NCBI GenBank assembly: GCA_964569055.1
Contig: CAZMSZ010000028.1
Location: 1-34,815, forward strand
DNA length: 34,815 nucleotides
Source of the DNA: JAWLGW01 sp964569055
Lineage (GTDB): Bacteria > Planctomycetota > J058
Reading direction: 5' to 3'
Shown piece after piece: positions 17,417 to 25,573 of this stretch. Position numbers and translations under genes: made by a program. The notes beneath the pieces are model-generated. The model saw only the letters and a program-made list of their open reading frames with translations. It was not told where the DNA came from and ran no database searches. Position 1 is the first letter of the stretch. The number at the start of each line of letters is the position of its first letter.

Positions 17417-18273
17417 TCCGCCTCCTCCCGCGCGGCGAGCAGCCCCGCCACCGCGCCCCGCGTCTGCTCGAGCTGCCGCGCGACGCGCTCTTGGTCGGCG
17501 TCCTCCACCTCGATCGTGATCGCGCGCAGCCCGGGGCAGCGCGGCGCGACCTCGGCCAGCATCTCGAGGTGGAGCGGCAGCAGCTCGGCGGCGCCGTGCG
17601 CGTCGCGATACAGCGGCGCGCCGTGGCGCGCGTCGACCGTCGCGCCCGCCACGTGCAGCTCGACCACCGCCTCGAGCGGCAGCGCGTCGAGCCCGGCCAG
17701 CGGCGGCAGGCCGCGGCAGAGCTGGAACGAGTAGAGGTGCCCGAGGTCGAGCACCAGCGGCGCCCCGCTGGCGGCGTGCACGGCCGCCAGCAGCTCCAGC
17801 ACGTGGAGCGGGCCGACCGGGAGCTGATAGGGCGGGTTCTCCGCGGCGATCCGCCCGGGGAGCGCGGCGTCGATCCGGCGCAGGTTCTCGGCCGCCAGGC
17901 GCGCCGCCTCCTCGGTCAACAGGACCGGCTGGAAGAAGTCGAGGTAGCGCCCGGCCAGGCGGCGGGTGGCGAGCTCCGACACGCACCACGGCGCGCCGAG
18001 CGCCTGCATGTTGTCGGCGGCGAGCGCGACCAGCGGCGGGCTGGGCGCGCCGGGGACGATCGGGTCCATGGCGTCGTCGTGGTAGAGGAGCGGCAGGTCG
18101 CCCGCCGCCGCGGCGACCTCGCGGGCCCAGGCCACGTCGCCGCGGGTGTAGACCTCGAAGAAGTCGAACGGCAGGCCGCTCGTCAGGAGCGCGCGCCAGT
18201 CGGGCTGCTCGTTGTGGACGTCCACCCCCAGGCCCACCCCGACGAAGCGGTCGAACGCGCCGGGCGCGCTCAT
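17413..18273 (-). CDS. DUF692 family multinuclear-iron enzyme (MbnB/TglH/BufB-like)
   Basis: The protein has 286 residues, normal for DUF692. The TIM-barrel landmarks are there: GVGLGVD (12-18), DFFEVY, YHDD (64-67), AENP (144-147), LVLDLGHLYS (173-182), ELHVAG (205-210), RDAHG (223-227) and ITIEVED near the end. Characterised members use two or three iron ions to oxidise cysteines of a precursor peptide. Several ligand positions differ from the common pattern: the SxHL motif reads VSEL without His, AGH reads AGA, and the LLDxNN strand has His179. This may be a distant subfamily. The ATG at 18271-18273 lies 2 nt after the DUF4388 gene stop, and the 3' end overlaps the DUF2063-like gene by 4 nt. 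Confidence 0.82.
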   Translation of the reverse strand: MSAPGAFDRFVGVGLGVDVHNEQPDWRALLTSGLPFDFFEVYTRGDVAWAREVAAAAGDLPLLYHDDAMDPIVPGAPSPPLVALAADNMQALGAPWCVSELATRRLAGRYLDFFQPVLLTEEAARLAAENLRRIDAALPGRIAAENPPYQLPVGPLHVLELLAAVHAASGAPLVLDLGHLYSFQLCRGLPPLAGLDALPLEAVVELHVAGATVDARHGAPLYRDAHGAAELLPLHLEMLAEVAPRCPGLRAITIEVEDADQERVARQLEQTRGAVAGLLAAREEAE

Positions 18274-18275
18274 GC

Positions 18276-20993
18276 CTACACCTCCATGGAGTCGCCGAGC
18301 CCCGGCGGGAGGTCGAGCTCGTCGGAGAGGAACATGTCGGCGGGCGCGGGCCGCTTGGGCGCGCCGCGCGCCGGCTTGGCCGCGGGGACCCGCCCGGGCG
18401 GAGGCTGCACGCGCGGGAGCCGGCCGCTGGCGAGCGGGCTCGGCGCCCGCCGCGCGGCCATCCCGCGCGGCTTGATCGACTGGAACACCAGCTCGCCGCG
18501 CTCCACCCGCTCGCGCGCCTCGCGATACAGCTTGAACCGGTTCTGCCCGGAGATCCGCGCCACGTCGGCCAGCGAGTGCTTGCCGTCGTACAGGTAGGCG
18601 GTCGCGCCGAGGCCCTGCCGCACCGCCTCGAGCTGCGCCTCCTGCGAGGCCCAGCGGAAGATCGCGCGCGAGCTCTTGAGCACCGTGCGCAGCTCGTCCC
18701 ACTCGGCCAACCGGCCCATGGCCTCCATCAGGAGCATCTGGGTGTTGAGCTTGACCTTGGTCGCGCGGTCGCTCTCCTCGCGCAGCTCGCTCGGGAGCAG
18801 GTTCTGGGTGAACTCGTAGGTCGCGCCCTCCCAGAGGAAGGCGTCGAACAGCTCGTCCTTGAGGCTCGCCAGCTCGGTCTGGCTGAGGTCGCTCTGGTCG
18901 AACAGCCCGCGCCGCTTGAGCAGGTCGCCGAGGTCGATCGAGCTGCGGCTCTCGTCGCCGAGGAGCAGGTCCCACACCTCCTGGTCCGCCTCGGACTGCT
19001 CCACCTTGAGCACGTACAGGTCCCCGCCGTCGAGGTACACCGCCTGCTCGCGGTCGCCGCTGTGCACCCGCAGCGTCCCGGTCCGCCGCCCCTGGTGGAG
19101 GAGCTGCAGCACCTCGGCCAGGCTGAAGGTGGCCACGTCGCCCTGCAGCACCGGGCGGCTCTCGGTGTTGGGCTGGTCCTGCAGCCGGCGGCGCAGGTCC
19201 TTGAGCCGCTCGGCGTAGAGCTGGGGCGTGATCTTCCAGGCGATCGCGCTCTTGCTGTAGACGATCGCCTCGTCGAGCCGCTGCTTGGCGAGCGAGGCCT
19301 CCACCCGCTCGTAGTGCTCGCGGTCGTCGAGCGGGCGGACCCGCCCGGCGGTGATCGCGTCGTAGATGAACCGCACCAGCTCGAGCGGCGCCACGCGCGC
19401 GAGCTGGATCAGGTCGCCCACCGTGCGCCGCCCGTTGAACAGGTCGGTCGCGCGCCGCGGCCCGCTCGCGGGCGCCTGCCCGGTGGTGGTCAGCACCACG
19501 TCGGGCGTGGGGACCTGCTTGAGCAGCACCTTCCAGCGCAGCAGGTCGCGCCGCAGGCTCTCGCGCAGCTCGTCGCTGAGCGGGATCTCGCACACCAGCC
19601 CGGTGACCTCCTCGGGCGGCGGCGGGGGGATCACGCCCCCGTCCACCTCGAGGTACGGCTCGGTCCAGCCGAAGATGCTGAACATGCCCGAGACGGCCTT
19701 GTCCTTGACCGCCTTGACCCACTCGGTCCGGTCGACGAAGCCGTCCTCGAGCAGCACGCGGTCGAGGCTGCGTCGCTCGAGCCGGGCCGTCTCGCGCGCC
19801 CGGTCCAGGCTGGCCGAGGAGACCGCGCGCCGCTTGCGCAGGTAGCGGGTGGTGCTGTGCGTGCGGCGCGGGCCCTCGAGGTGCAGCCGCAGCGCGCGCG
19901 GCGTGTAGAACACCTCGACCTGCGACTCGGCCTCGCGGCAGAGGAAGCGGAACGGCGCGCCGCGCCGCAGCAGGCGGGAGAGGATCTGCAGGGCGCGCAC
20001 GCTCGAGGTGCGCGACGCGAAGCTCGCGCCCTCGAGGTACTCCGGCTTGAGCAGGACCGAGTCGAGGCGCGAGGCGGTCTCGCGCAGGCGGTCCGACTCG
20101 TTGGCCCACTCGAACAGCTTGTAGGCCAGCTTGGTCCGCCCCGCCTTGAGGTGGGCGAGCACCTCGGCCTCGACCTCCTGGCGCGAGAGCGGGCGCACGA
20201 TCCCCTCGCGCAACAGGTCGGCGATCACCCCCATGGCGGTGAAGGCCGTGACCCCCGAGGCCGCGACCACCTCGTCGACGGTGCGCGCCCCGTCGAAGGG
20301 GTCCTGCTCGAACAGGGCGTGGACCTCGCGCCAGCGGGCGAGGATCTCGGACGACTCCTCGCCCAGCTTCGTGCGCTTGAACTTGCGGGTCACCGCCTGC
20401 CCGCCCGCGCCCTCGACCTGCCACGAGTCGGAGGAGACGCGCGCCACGGTGAGGATCGCGCGCCCCGAGGGGAGCACCGCGCGGATCTTGCGCCACTCGT
20501 CCTGGCGGCGCGAGGCCTCCATCAGGATCGAGCGGATGTCGAACCCGAGCGCCAGGATGTTGCCCTGCGCGTCGGTGAAGCCGGCGGGGAGCACGCCCTT
20601 GCGGAACTCGTACTCGGCGTCGACCTCGAACAGGAGGTCGCAGATCTCCTCCTCGAACTGGGTGCGGATCACCCCGTCGAGCGCCTCGCGCGTGACCACG
20701 CCCTCGCGCACCAGCAGGTCGCCCAGGCGCTCCTTGTGCCCCTCGTTCTTCTGCTGCTCGAGCGCGCGCAGCAGCTCGCGCCCCGTCAGCTTGCCGGCGC
20801 GCACCAACAGGGCGCCGATCCGGTAGGCGCCGCTCGAGCCGCCGGTGGGCAGATAGATCTTGCCCTTGAAGAAATGGAGCTTGGTCTTGCGATCGCCGGT
20901 GCGCAGGTTCAGCGTGCCGGCGTGCCCGCTGCCGTGGACCAGGCTGAGCAAGTCGACGAGGCTGACCGTTTCAGCGCTGCCGCGGACCGACAC
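18276..20993 (-). CDS. Large protein with two DUF4388 (PATAN) domains
   Basis: The protein has 905 residues. Residues about 5-150 form one DUF4388 module (SLVDLLSLVHGSGHAGTLNL, then LHFFKGKIY and the helix ERLGDLLVREGVVT). A second copy begins near 615 (FSLAEVLQLLHQGRRTGTLR, LGDLLKRRGLF). Each is followed by a matching helical segment (LMEASRR and LMEAMGR). The middle holds winged-helix-like helices. A basic Pro-rich linker ends in an acidic MFLSDELDLPPGL tail. DUF4388 proteins are linked to two-component and gliding or effector networks. GTG at 20991-20993 is chosen for GGAG 5 nt upstream. A much longer open frame continuing to 24284 is a GC-rich shadow. The gene heads the DUF692 operon. Confidence 0.8.
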   Translation of the reverse strand: MSVRGSAETVSLVDLLSLVHGSGHAGTLNLRTGDRKTKLHFFKGKIYLPTGGSSGAYRIGALLVRAGKLTGRELLRALEQQKNEGHKERLGDLLVREGVVTREALDGVIRTQFEEEICDLLFEVDAEYEFRKGVLPAGFTDAQGNILALGFDIRSILMEASRRQDEWRKIRAVLPSGRAILTVARVSSDSWQVEGAGGQAVTRKFKRTKLGEESSEILARWREVHALFEQDPFDGARTVDEVVAASGVTAFTAMGVIADLLREGIVRPLSRQEVEAEVLAHLKAGRTKLAYKLFEWANESDRLRETASRLDSVLLKPEYLEGASFASRTSSVRALQILSRLLRRGAPFRFLCREAESQVEVFYTPRALRLHLEGPRRTHSTTRYLRKRRAVSSASLDRARETARLERRSLDRVLLEDGFVDRTEWVKAVKDKAVSGMFSIFGWTEPYLEVDGGVIPPPPPEEVTGLVCEIPLSDELRESLRRDLLRWKVLLKQVPTPDVVLTTTGQAPASGPRRATDLFNGRRTVGDLIQLARVAPLELVRFIYDAITAGRVRPLDDREHYERVEASLAKQRLDEAIVYSKSAIAWKITPQLYAERLKDLRRRLQDQPNTESRPVLQGDVATFSLAEVLQLLHQGRRTGTLRVHSGDREQAVYLDGGDLYVLKVEQSEADQEVWDLLLGDESRSSIDLGDLLKRRGLFDQSDLSQTELASLKDELFDAFLWEGATYEFTQNLLPSELREESDRATKVKLNTQMLLMEAMGRLAEWDELRTVLKSSRAIFRWASQEAQLEAVRQGLGATAYLYDGKHSLADVARISGQNRFKLYREARERVERGELVFQSIKPRGMAARRAPSPLASGRLPRVQPPPGRVPAAKPARGAPKRPAPADMFLSDELDLPPGLGDSMEV

Positions 20994-21179
20994 ACCCACT
21001 CCAGCGGCGACGAGCCGAGCGGCCGCCGGCGAACGCCGCCTCGGCCGAAGTCGAGGATACCAGAGGAGCGGCGCGCTCAGCGCGCCCGCAACGCGCCTCG
21101 GAGCTCGAGGCGCACCTGCCCGACGACGCGCTCGGCGGGGTAGCACGCGCCGAAGAAGCCCAGTAAGGTTCTCGTAGCC

Positions 21180-23534
21180 ATGGTCGACGAGCTGATCGGG
21201 CTGCTCGCCCGGATGTTCCCGAGCTTCCAGGGATGCCCTCCGGCCGAGGCGCAGCAGCGGGCGGAGGCGCTCGGGCTGTTCGCGGCGCGCGCCTGGGGCG
21301 CCGGGCCGCAGGCCATGCAGGCGCGCGGGATCCCGATGCCGCCCGAGGTCCACGCCCGGCTCGCGCCGGTGGCGCCGCGCGTGGCGCAAGCGGGCCAGGG
21401 AGGCGCGACCTTCCTGGTCCACCTGCGGCAAGCGGTCGCCGACGACCGCCGCTTCGCCCCGCTGCTGGGCGGGTTCGCCAAGGTCTACGCCGAGTCGCTG
21501 CGCGGCGCCGCGCCCGCTGCGCCCGCGCCGGCGCCGGGCGGGGCCGGCTACGGCCCGCCCGTGGAGCCCCCCCGCGGGAGCGGCTACGGCCCGCCGGTCG
21601 AGCCGAGCGCGGCGCCCGCCGCGCCGGCCCCCATGCCAACCGCGCCGACCCCGACGGGCGGCGGGCTCGACCTCGACCTCGCGCCCGAGGGGGCCGCGAT
21701 CGGGCGAGCGGCGCCGCCGCCGGCTCGGGCGCCCGCGCCGGCCGCCCCCTCGAGCGGCGGGCTCGACCTCGACCTCGCGCCCGAGGGGGCGCTGCTCGGG
21801 CGCGGCGCGCCGCCCCCCGCGGCCGCGCCGGCGCCGAGCTACGACCCTTCGCTGCTCGAGCTGCTGCCCGACGACCCTCCGCCCGCGCGGCCGAGCTACG
21901 GCGCGCCCGAGCCGACGCCCGTCGCCGCGTCGCCCGCGAGCGACGGGCTCGAGCTCGCGCCGAGCGACGAGAGCGGCGGCGCGCTGTCGGCGGTCGAGCT
22001 GCTCTACGCGGCGCCGGGGGCGGAGGAGGCCGCGCTCGAGGGCGGCGGCGCCCCCGAGGACCCGGCCATGCGCGCCTTCTGGGCGTTCGACCGCACCGGC
22101 GAGGATCGCTACCTCGCCGAGGCGGAGCAGGCGCTGCGGGGCGAGCTGCAGCGCGCCCCCCACGCCACGGCCGCCGCCATGGCGGAGGCGAACCTCGGCA
22201 AGGTGGCGCTGTTGCGCGGCGACGCGACCGAGGCGGAGCGCCTCGCCAAGTCGGCGCTCGCGCGCGACCCGAGCAACCCGTTCGGGGTCGAGGTGCTCGT
22301 GCGCGTGCTGCGCGGCGGCGCGGTGGAGGCCGCGTTCAACAAGGCGCTGCTCCGGCTGCGCTTCGCCCTCGACAAGCGCGACGTGGGCGCGATCCGGCAG
22401 CTCGCGACCGGCGCGGCCCAGACGTTCCCGGCCGAGCCGCTCCCCCACCTCGCGCTGTTCTTCGCGGCCAAGGTCCAGGGCGACGAGCAGGGCCAGCGCG
22501 CGGCGCTGGGCGAGGCGTGGCGGCGTTACCCTTCGGCCGACAACGCGCACCGCACCTTCGGGGGCGCGACCGACGCCGAGCTGGTCGAGGCCTTGCTGCA
22601 CGTAGGCCGCGCGCCGTTCAAGAACATGGACGCCGCGGGCCTGCGCCAGACGATCGAGGGCGTCGACAGCAAGGAGAACCTGATCGCGGGCAGCCTGCGC
22701 ATGGGCGTGGGGCTCGCGCTCGTCGCGCTCACGCAGGGCGGCCTGCCGCGCGAGGTCCAGCGCCGGCTGTGGATCCTGGCCGGTCAGGGCATGATGGGGC
22801 TGCAGTACTACGAGGAGTGCCAGCCCGTCCTGGGCAAGGCCATGATGCTCGGCCCCTCGGAGGGCGAGACCAAGCTGGTCCACAAGGAGCGGCTGCAGGC
22901 GCAGGCGCTGTGGCGCGCCTTCGACCGCCCCGGGATCAAGGCGCAGAAGCGGTTCAAGTGCCTGGGCGCCCAGGGCATGGCGAGCACGCTCCAGGCGCGG
23001 CTGCAGAGCGTGCTCGGCGATCGGCGCGCCCGCGAGCAGGAGCTGGCCAAGCAGGGCACGGCGCTGGCGCAGCGCGCGGCGCAGGACCCGGCGATCCGCG
23101 CCGAGGTGAGCGCCGCGGCGCAGGCGGCCGGCGTCGCCGACCCGCTCGGCCCGCTGGCCGAGCTCGACGGCGACCTGGCCCAGCTCTCGGCCGAGCGCGA
23201 GGGCGGCGCCGCCGAGGACGCCGCCGCCAAGAAGGCCGCCGCCAAGAAAACCAGCCTGTTCGGGATGATCAAGGCGGCCGCCTCGACGGTCGGCTCCGCC
23301 GCCAAGGAGGCCTCGCTCAAGCTCAAGGAGTCGCAGCTCGCCGCCCGCCGCGAGGCGGCGATCAAGCAGCTCGCGACCGCGCTGACCCGCGACCTCGACG
23401 ACCACCCGTGGCAGCACCCGCAGCTGCGGGCGTTCGCCCGGCAGGCGGCCCTGAACCAGGCCTTCCTCGACTACCTCGAGGAGGAGGAGACCCGGATCGG
23501 GGAGCAGCTCAAGCAGCTCGCGCAGGTGGTCTGA
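21180..23534 (+). CDS. Large TPR-containing protein with Pro/Ala-rich repeat linker, unknown
   Basis: The protein has 784 residues. The N-terminal 110 residues are a helical domain (VDELIGLLARMFPSF). Residues about 115-290 are Pro/Ala-rich with duplicated short motifs: GYGPPVEP twice and GGLDLDLAPEG twice, then LELAPSDES. Residues about 300-560 look like TPR helices (EANLGKVALLRGDATEAERL). A Lys/Ala stretch (AAAKKAAAKKTSLFG) precedes an amphipathic helix and a final helical domain. The acidic DLDL motifs may dock a partner. The ATG at 21180 is divergent from the DUF4388 gene across 186 bp, suggesting shared control. No known family was recognised; it is probably a cytoplasmic scaffold. Confidence 0.75.
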   Translation: MVDELIGLLARMFPSFQGCPPAEAQQRAEALGLFAARAWGAGPQAMQARGIPMPPEVHARLAPVAPRVAQAGQGGATFLVHLRQAVADDRRFAPLLGGFAKVYAESLRGAAPAAPAPAPGGAGYGPPVEPPRGSGYGPPVEPSAAPAAPAPMPTAPTPTGGGLDLDLAPEGAAIGRAAPPPARAPAPAAPSSGGLDLDLAPEGALLGRGAPPPAAAPAPSYDPSLLELLPDDPPPARPSYGAPEPTPVAASPASDGLELAPSDESGGALSAVELLYAAPGAEEAALEGGGAPEDPAMRAFWAFDRTGEDRYLAEAEQALRGELQRAPHATAAAMAEANLGKVALLRGDATEAERLAKSALARDPSNPFGVEVLVRVLRGGAVEAAFNKALLRLRFALDKRDVGAIRQLATGAAQTFPAEPLPHLALFFAAKVQGDEQGQRAALGEAWRRYPSADNAHRTFGGATDAELVEALLHVGRAPFKNMDAAGLRQTIEGVDSKENLIAGSLRMGVGLALVALTQGGLPREVQRRLWILAGQGMMGLQYYEECQPVLGKAMMLGPSEGETKLVHKERLQAQALWRAFDRPGIKAQKRFKCLGAQGMASTLQARLQSVLGDRRAREQELAKQGTALAQRAAQDPAIRAEVSAAAQAAGVADPLGPLAELDGDLAQLSAEREGGAAEDAAAKKAAAKKTSLFGMIKAAASTVGSAAKEASLKLKESQLAARREAAIKQLATALTRDLDDHPWQHPQLRAFARQAALNQAFLDYLEEEETRIGEQLKQLAQVV
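21659..21790 (+). repeat. Perfect 36-bp direct repeat inside a gene
   Basis: The same 36 bp occur at 21659-21694 and 21755-21790, 96 bp apart and in frame. They encode the GGLDLDLAPEG motif of the TPR protein. Perfect nucleotide identity, including synonymous positions, points to a recent duplication or gene conversion. Confidence 0.85.
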
Positions 23535-23549
23535 CCCGAGGAGGCGCCG

Positions 23550-24413
23550 GTGAAGCGAGGGCGCGAGGATCCCTCGGAGGAGGGAGACGGCGACCCCGAG
23601 GCGGCGCGCCCGGAGTCGGAATCGGATTCGGATTCGGAATCGGATTCGGATTCGGAATCGGATTCGGATTCGGAATCGGATTCGGATTCGGATTCGGAAT
23701 CGGATTCGGATTCGGAATCGGAGTCGGATTCGGAATCGGGATCGGGATCGGGAGCGGAGTCGGAGGCCCCTAGCGGACGGACAGGCCGCGCGCCGTCCGA
23801 GGTGGCGGGCTCGCTCCGGGGGCAGATCCCCAAGGAGCGGCCGGTTCGGCTCGCGTTTGCGGACGAGGGCACGCGGACGAGGCCCTGGGAGCTGCACCAC
23901 CAGGTCGCCGCGGCGGCGGTCCGGGGTGCGGCGCTGGGGCTCTTGGCGCTGGCGCTCTCCGGCGCCGAGCTCGGCGCGGGCCTGGCGGTGGCCGCGTTCG
24001 TGTTCGCGATCAGCGTCACCGAAGGACGCGGGCTCCACCCGCGCGAGGTGCTGCTCCGGCTCGCCGCCGGCGCGCTGGCGGGCGCGCTGCTCGCGCCCTT
24101 CGCCGCGGTGTGGGGCCAGGGGATCGCGCGCGGGGGCCCGGGCAGCGCCTACGGGCGGCTGGGCTCGGCGGCGGGGGACCTGGTCGAGGTCGCGGGCGCC
24201 TGGACCTGGGGCGCGCTGGTCGCGGCGTGTCTCCTCGGGCCGGTGTTCCTCGAGCGCAACCGCACACCCAACGTGGGCTATCACCTGCTCGCGGGGGTGA
24301 TCAGCGCGGTGGGCGTGACCGGCTCGGGAGCCCCGTTCCTCAGGATCGGCGCCGACGGTCCGCCCGAGCGCGCGAACGAGCCGTTCAGGCTCGACCCTGG
24401 TCAGGTCGACTGA
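23550..24413 (+). CDS. Membrane protein with Ser-Asp/Ser-Glu repeat N-terminus
   Basis: The protein has 287 residues. Residues 22-72 are Ser alternating with Asp or Glu, a highly acidic tail encoded by a hexamer microsatellite. A linker leads to four predicted membrane helices in the second half (around LGLLALAL, LAVAAFVFAISV, AGALAGALLAPFAA and VAACLLGPVFL / LLAGVISAVGV). The tail could bind Ca2+ or be phosphorylated; neither is shown. GTG at 23550 follows GAGGAGG by 6 nt. It starts 15 bp after the TPR gene, so they form an operon. Its 3' end overlaps the convergent acyltransferase by 29 bp. No family was recognised. Confidence 0.7.
   Translation: MKRGREDPSEEGDGDPEAARPESESDSDSESDSDSESDSDSESDSDSDSESDSDSESESDSESGSGSGAESEAPSGRTGRAPSEVAGSLRGQIPKERPVRLAFADEGTRTRPWELHHQVAAAAVRGAALGLLALALSGAELGAGLAVAAFVFAISVTEGRGLHPREVLLRLAAGALAGALLAPFAAVWGQGIARGGPGSAYGRLGSAAGDLVEVAGAWTWGALVAACLLGPVFLERNRTPNVGYHLLAGVISAVGVTGSGAPFLRIGADGPPERANEPFRLDPGQVD
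23613..23766 (+). repeat. TCGGAT/TCGGAA hexanucleotide microsatellite
   Basis: About 150 bp of tandem hexamers (TCGGAT, TCGGAA, grading into TCGGGA) encode Ser-Asp and Ser-Glu pairs. A higher-order 18-bp rhythm (Ser-Glu, Ser-Asp, Ser-Asp) is visible. The unit length is a multiple of three, so copy-number change alters tail length without shifting the frame. The block is clearly less GC-rich than its surroundings. Confidence 0.92.
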
Positions 24414-25404
24414 GGGGCGGGCCCACCCGCGCGGGCATGCCGTCGTCCGCCTCCGGCTCGCCGGGCGGGCGGGTCTCCCAGCGGCGCAGCCCCCACAAGT
24501 ACTGCTCGGGGGTGTAGGCGAGCGCCTGCTCGAACCCGCGCGCGACGGCGCCGGTCACCGCGGCGCACGCCTCGTCGGGCGGGAGCGAGCGGTCGGGCGG
24601 CGGGATCACCGCCCACACCCGCGCCCGGAACCGCTCCAGCCCCACGCGGTGGCAGGTGAGCACGACGATCGGCGCGCCGGTCGTTCGCTGCAGGTGAAAG
24701 GCGCTGGGGTTGCTCGCCGCGAGCACCCCGCAGAACGGCACGAACACCGGCCCGTGCCGGGTGTTCTCGTCCATGTTGAGCCCCACCGCACCGCCGCGCT
24801 GGAGCAGCTTGCGCACCGGCCACAGCCCGCCGAACTTGCTCAGGACCTGCTGCCCCGTCTGCTGGCGCACGCCGACCAGCCAGCGCTGCAGCCCAGGCTC
24901 GGCGCAGGGGCGCGCCAGCGAGGCCAGCTCGCGGACCTCCGTGGCGGCGGCCACCCCGAGCACCTCCCAGTTGCCGATGTGCCCGGTCGCGCAGATCACC
25001 CCCTGCCCGGCGCGCAGCTTGGCGAACACCGGCTCCTCCAGCTCGCGCATGTCCACCCGGCGCCGCACGCGGCGCGCGGTCAGGAGCGGCAGGCGCAGCG
25101 CCTCGACCGAGAGGAAGGCGGCGTGGAGCGCGTAGCGCCAGGCGAGCCGCCGCTGCGCCGCTCGGTCGAGCGCGGGCCCGAAGGCGATCCGCATGTTGCG
25201 CAGCGCCCCGCGCCGCCGCCGCGCCTGGCGCGGCTCGCGCGCCACGGTGTGGAGGAACGCCGCGGCCGCGAGCAGGTGGGCCAGGCCGTACACGACCGGG
25301 GCGGGGAGGACGCAGGCCACGTACGACAGCGCGCGCAGCAGCAGCAGCACGGGCCAGCTCGCGGGCCCGCGCGGGTCGTTCTCGGGGACGCGCGGGTCGC
25401 TCAC
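24385..25404 (-). CDS. LpxL/HtrB-like lysophospholipid (lipid A) acyltransferase
   Basis: The protein has 339 residues. The catalytic H-x4-E is H142 to E147 in ATGHIGNWEVLG. Two further landmarks follow: a DENTRHGPVFVPFCG segment (family DxNxxxxGxxVxFFG) and the final YLWGLRRWETRPPGEP (family WxHRRWKTRPxGE). One N-terminal membrane helix (about 18-50) anchors it. The family transfers acyl chains to lipid A precursors or related lipids at the inner membrane, implying an outer leaflet of LPS type. The GTG start at 25402-25404 is the first upstream of the anchor. The 3' end overlaps the convergent membrane-protein gene by 29 bp. Confidence 0.88.
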   Translation of the reverse strand: MSDPRVPENDPRGPASWPVLLLLRALSYVACVLPAPVVYGLAHLLAAAAFLHTVAREPRQARRRRGALRNMRIAFGPALDRAAQRRLAWRYALHAAFLSVEALRLPLLTARRVRRRVDMRELEEPVFAKLRAGQGVICATGHIGNWEVLGVAAATEVRELASLARPCAEPGLQRWLVGVRQQTGQQVLSKFGGLWPVRKLLQRGGAVGLNMDENTRHGPVFVPFCGVLAASNPSAFHLQRTTGAPIVVLTCHRVGLERFRARVWAVIPPPDRSLPPDEACAAVTGAVARGFEQALAYTPEQYLWGLRRWETRPPGEPEADDGMPARVGPPLSRPDQGRA

Positions 25405-25573
25405 GAGGGGCCCCGTCGGGGTTGCCCGCGGCCGCGCGAAACCATACGGTTAGCCCCCTCGACCCGAGCCCAACCGCGGGCCGATCGCGCGCGATTGTAG
25501 CGGCTCCTGCGTGCCTCGCCGCGCGCGACCTCGCTGCGCGCCTCGCCCCCGCTCGTCCCGAGGAGGACCGCTC

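Noticed and set aside
23613..23766. Phe-Gly-Ile-Gly repeat protein in another frame of the microsatellite
   Set aside because: The same hexamers are open in several frames; only the Ser-Asp frame has a ribosome site and continues into membrane helices.
18276..24284. A 2002-residue open frame on the minus strand extending the DUF4388 gene upstream
   Set aside because: Beyond 20993 it is antisense to the well-supported TPR and membrane-protein genes and has only low-complexity Arg/Gly/Ala and Phe/Arg/Ile repeats. The GC-rich third positions keep shadow frames open.
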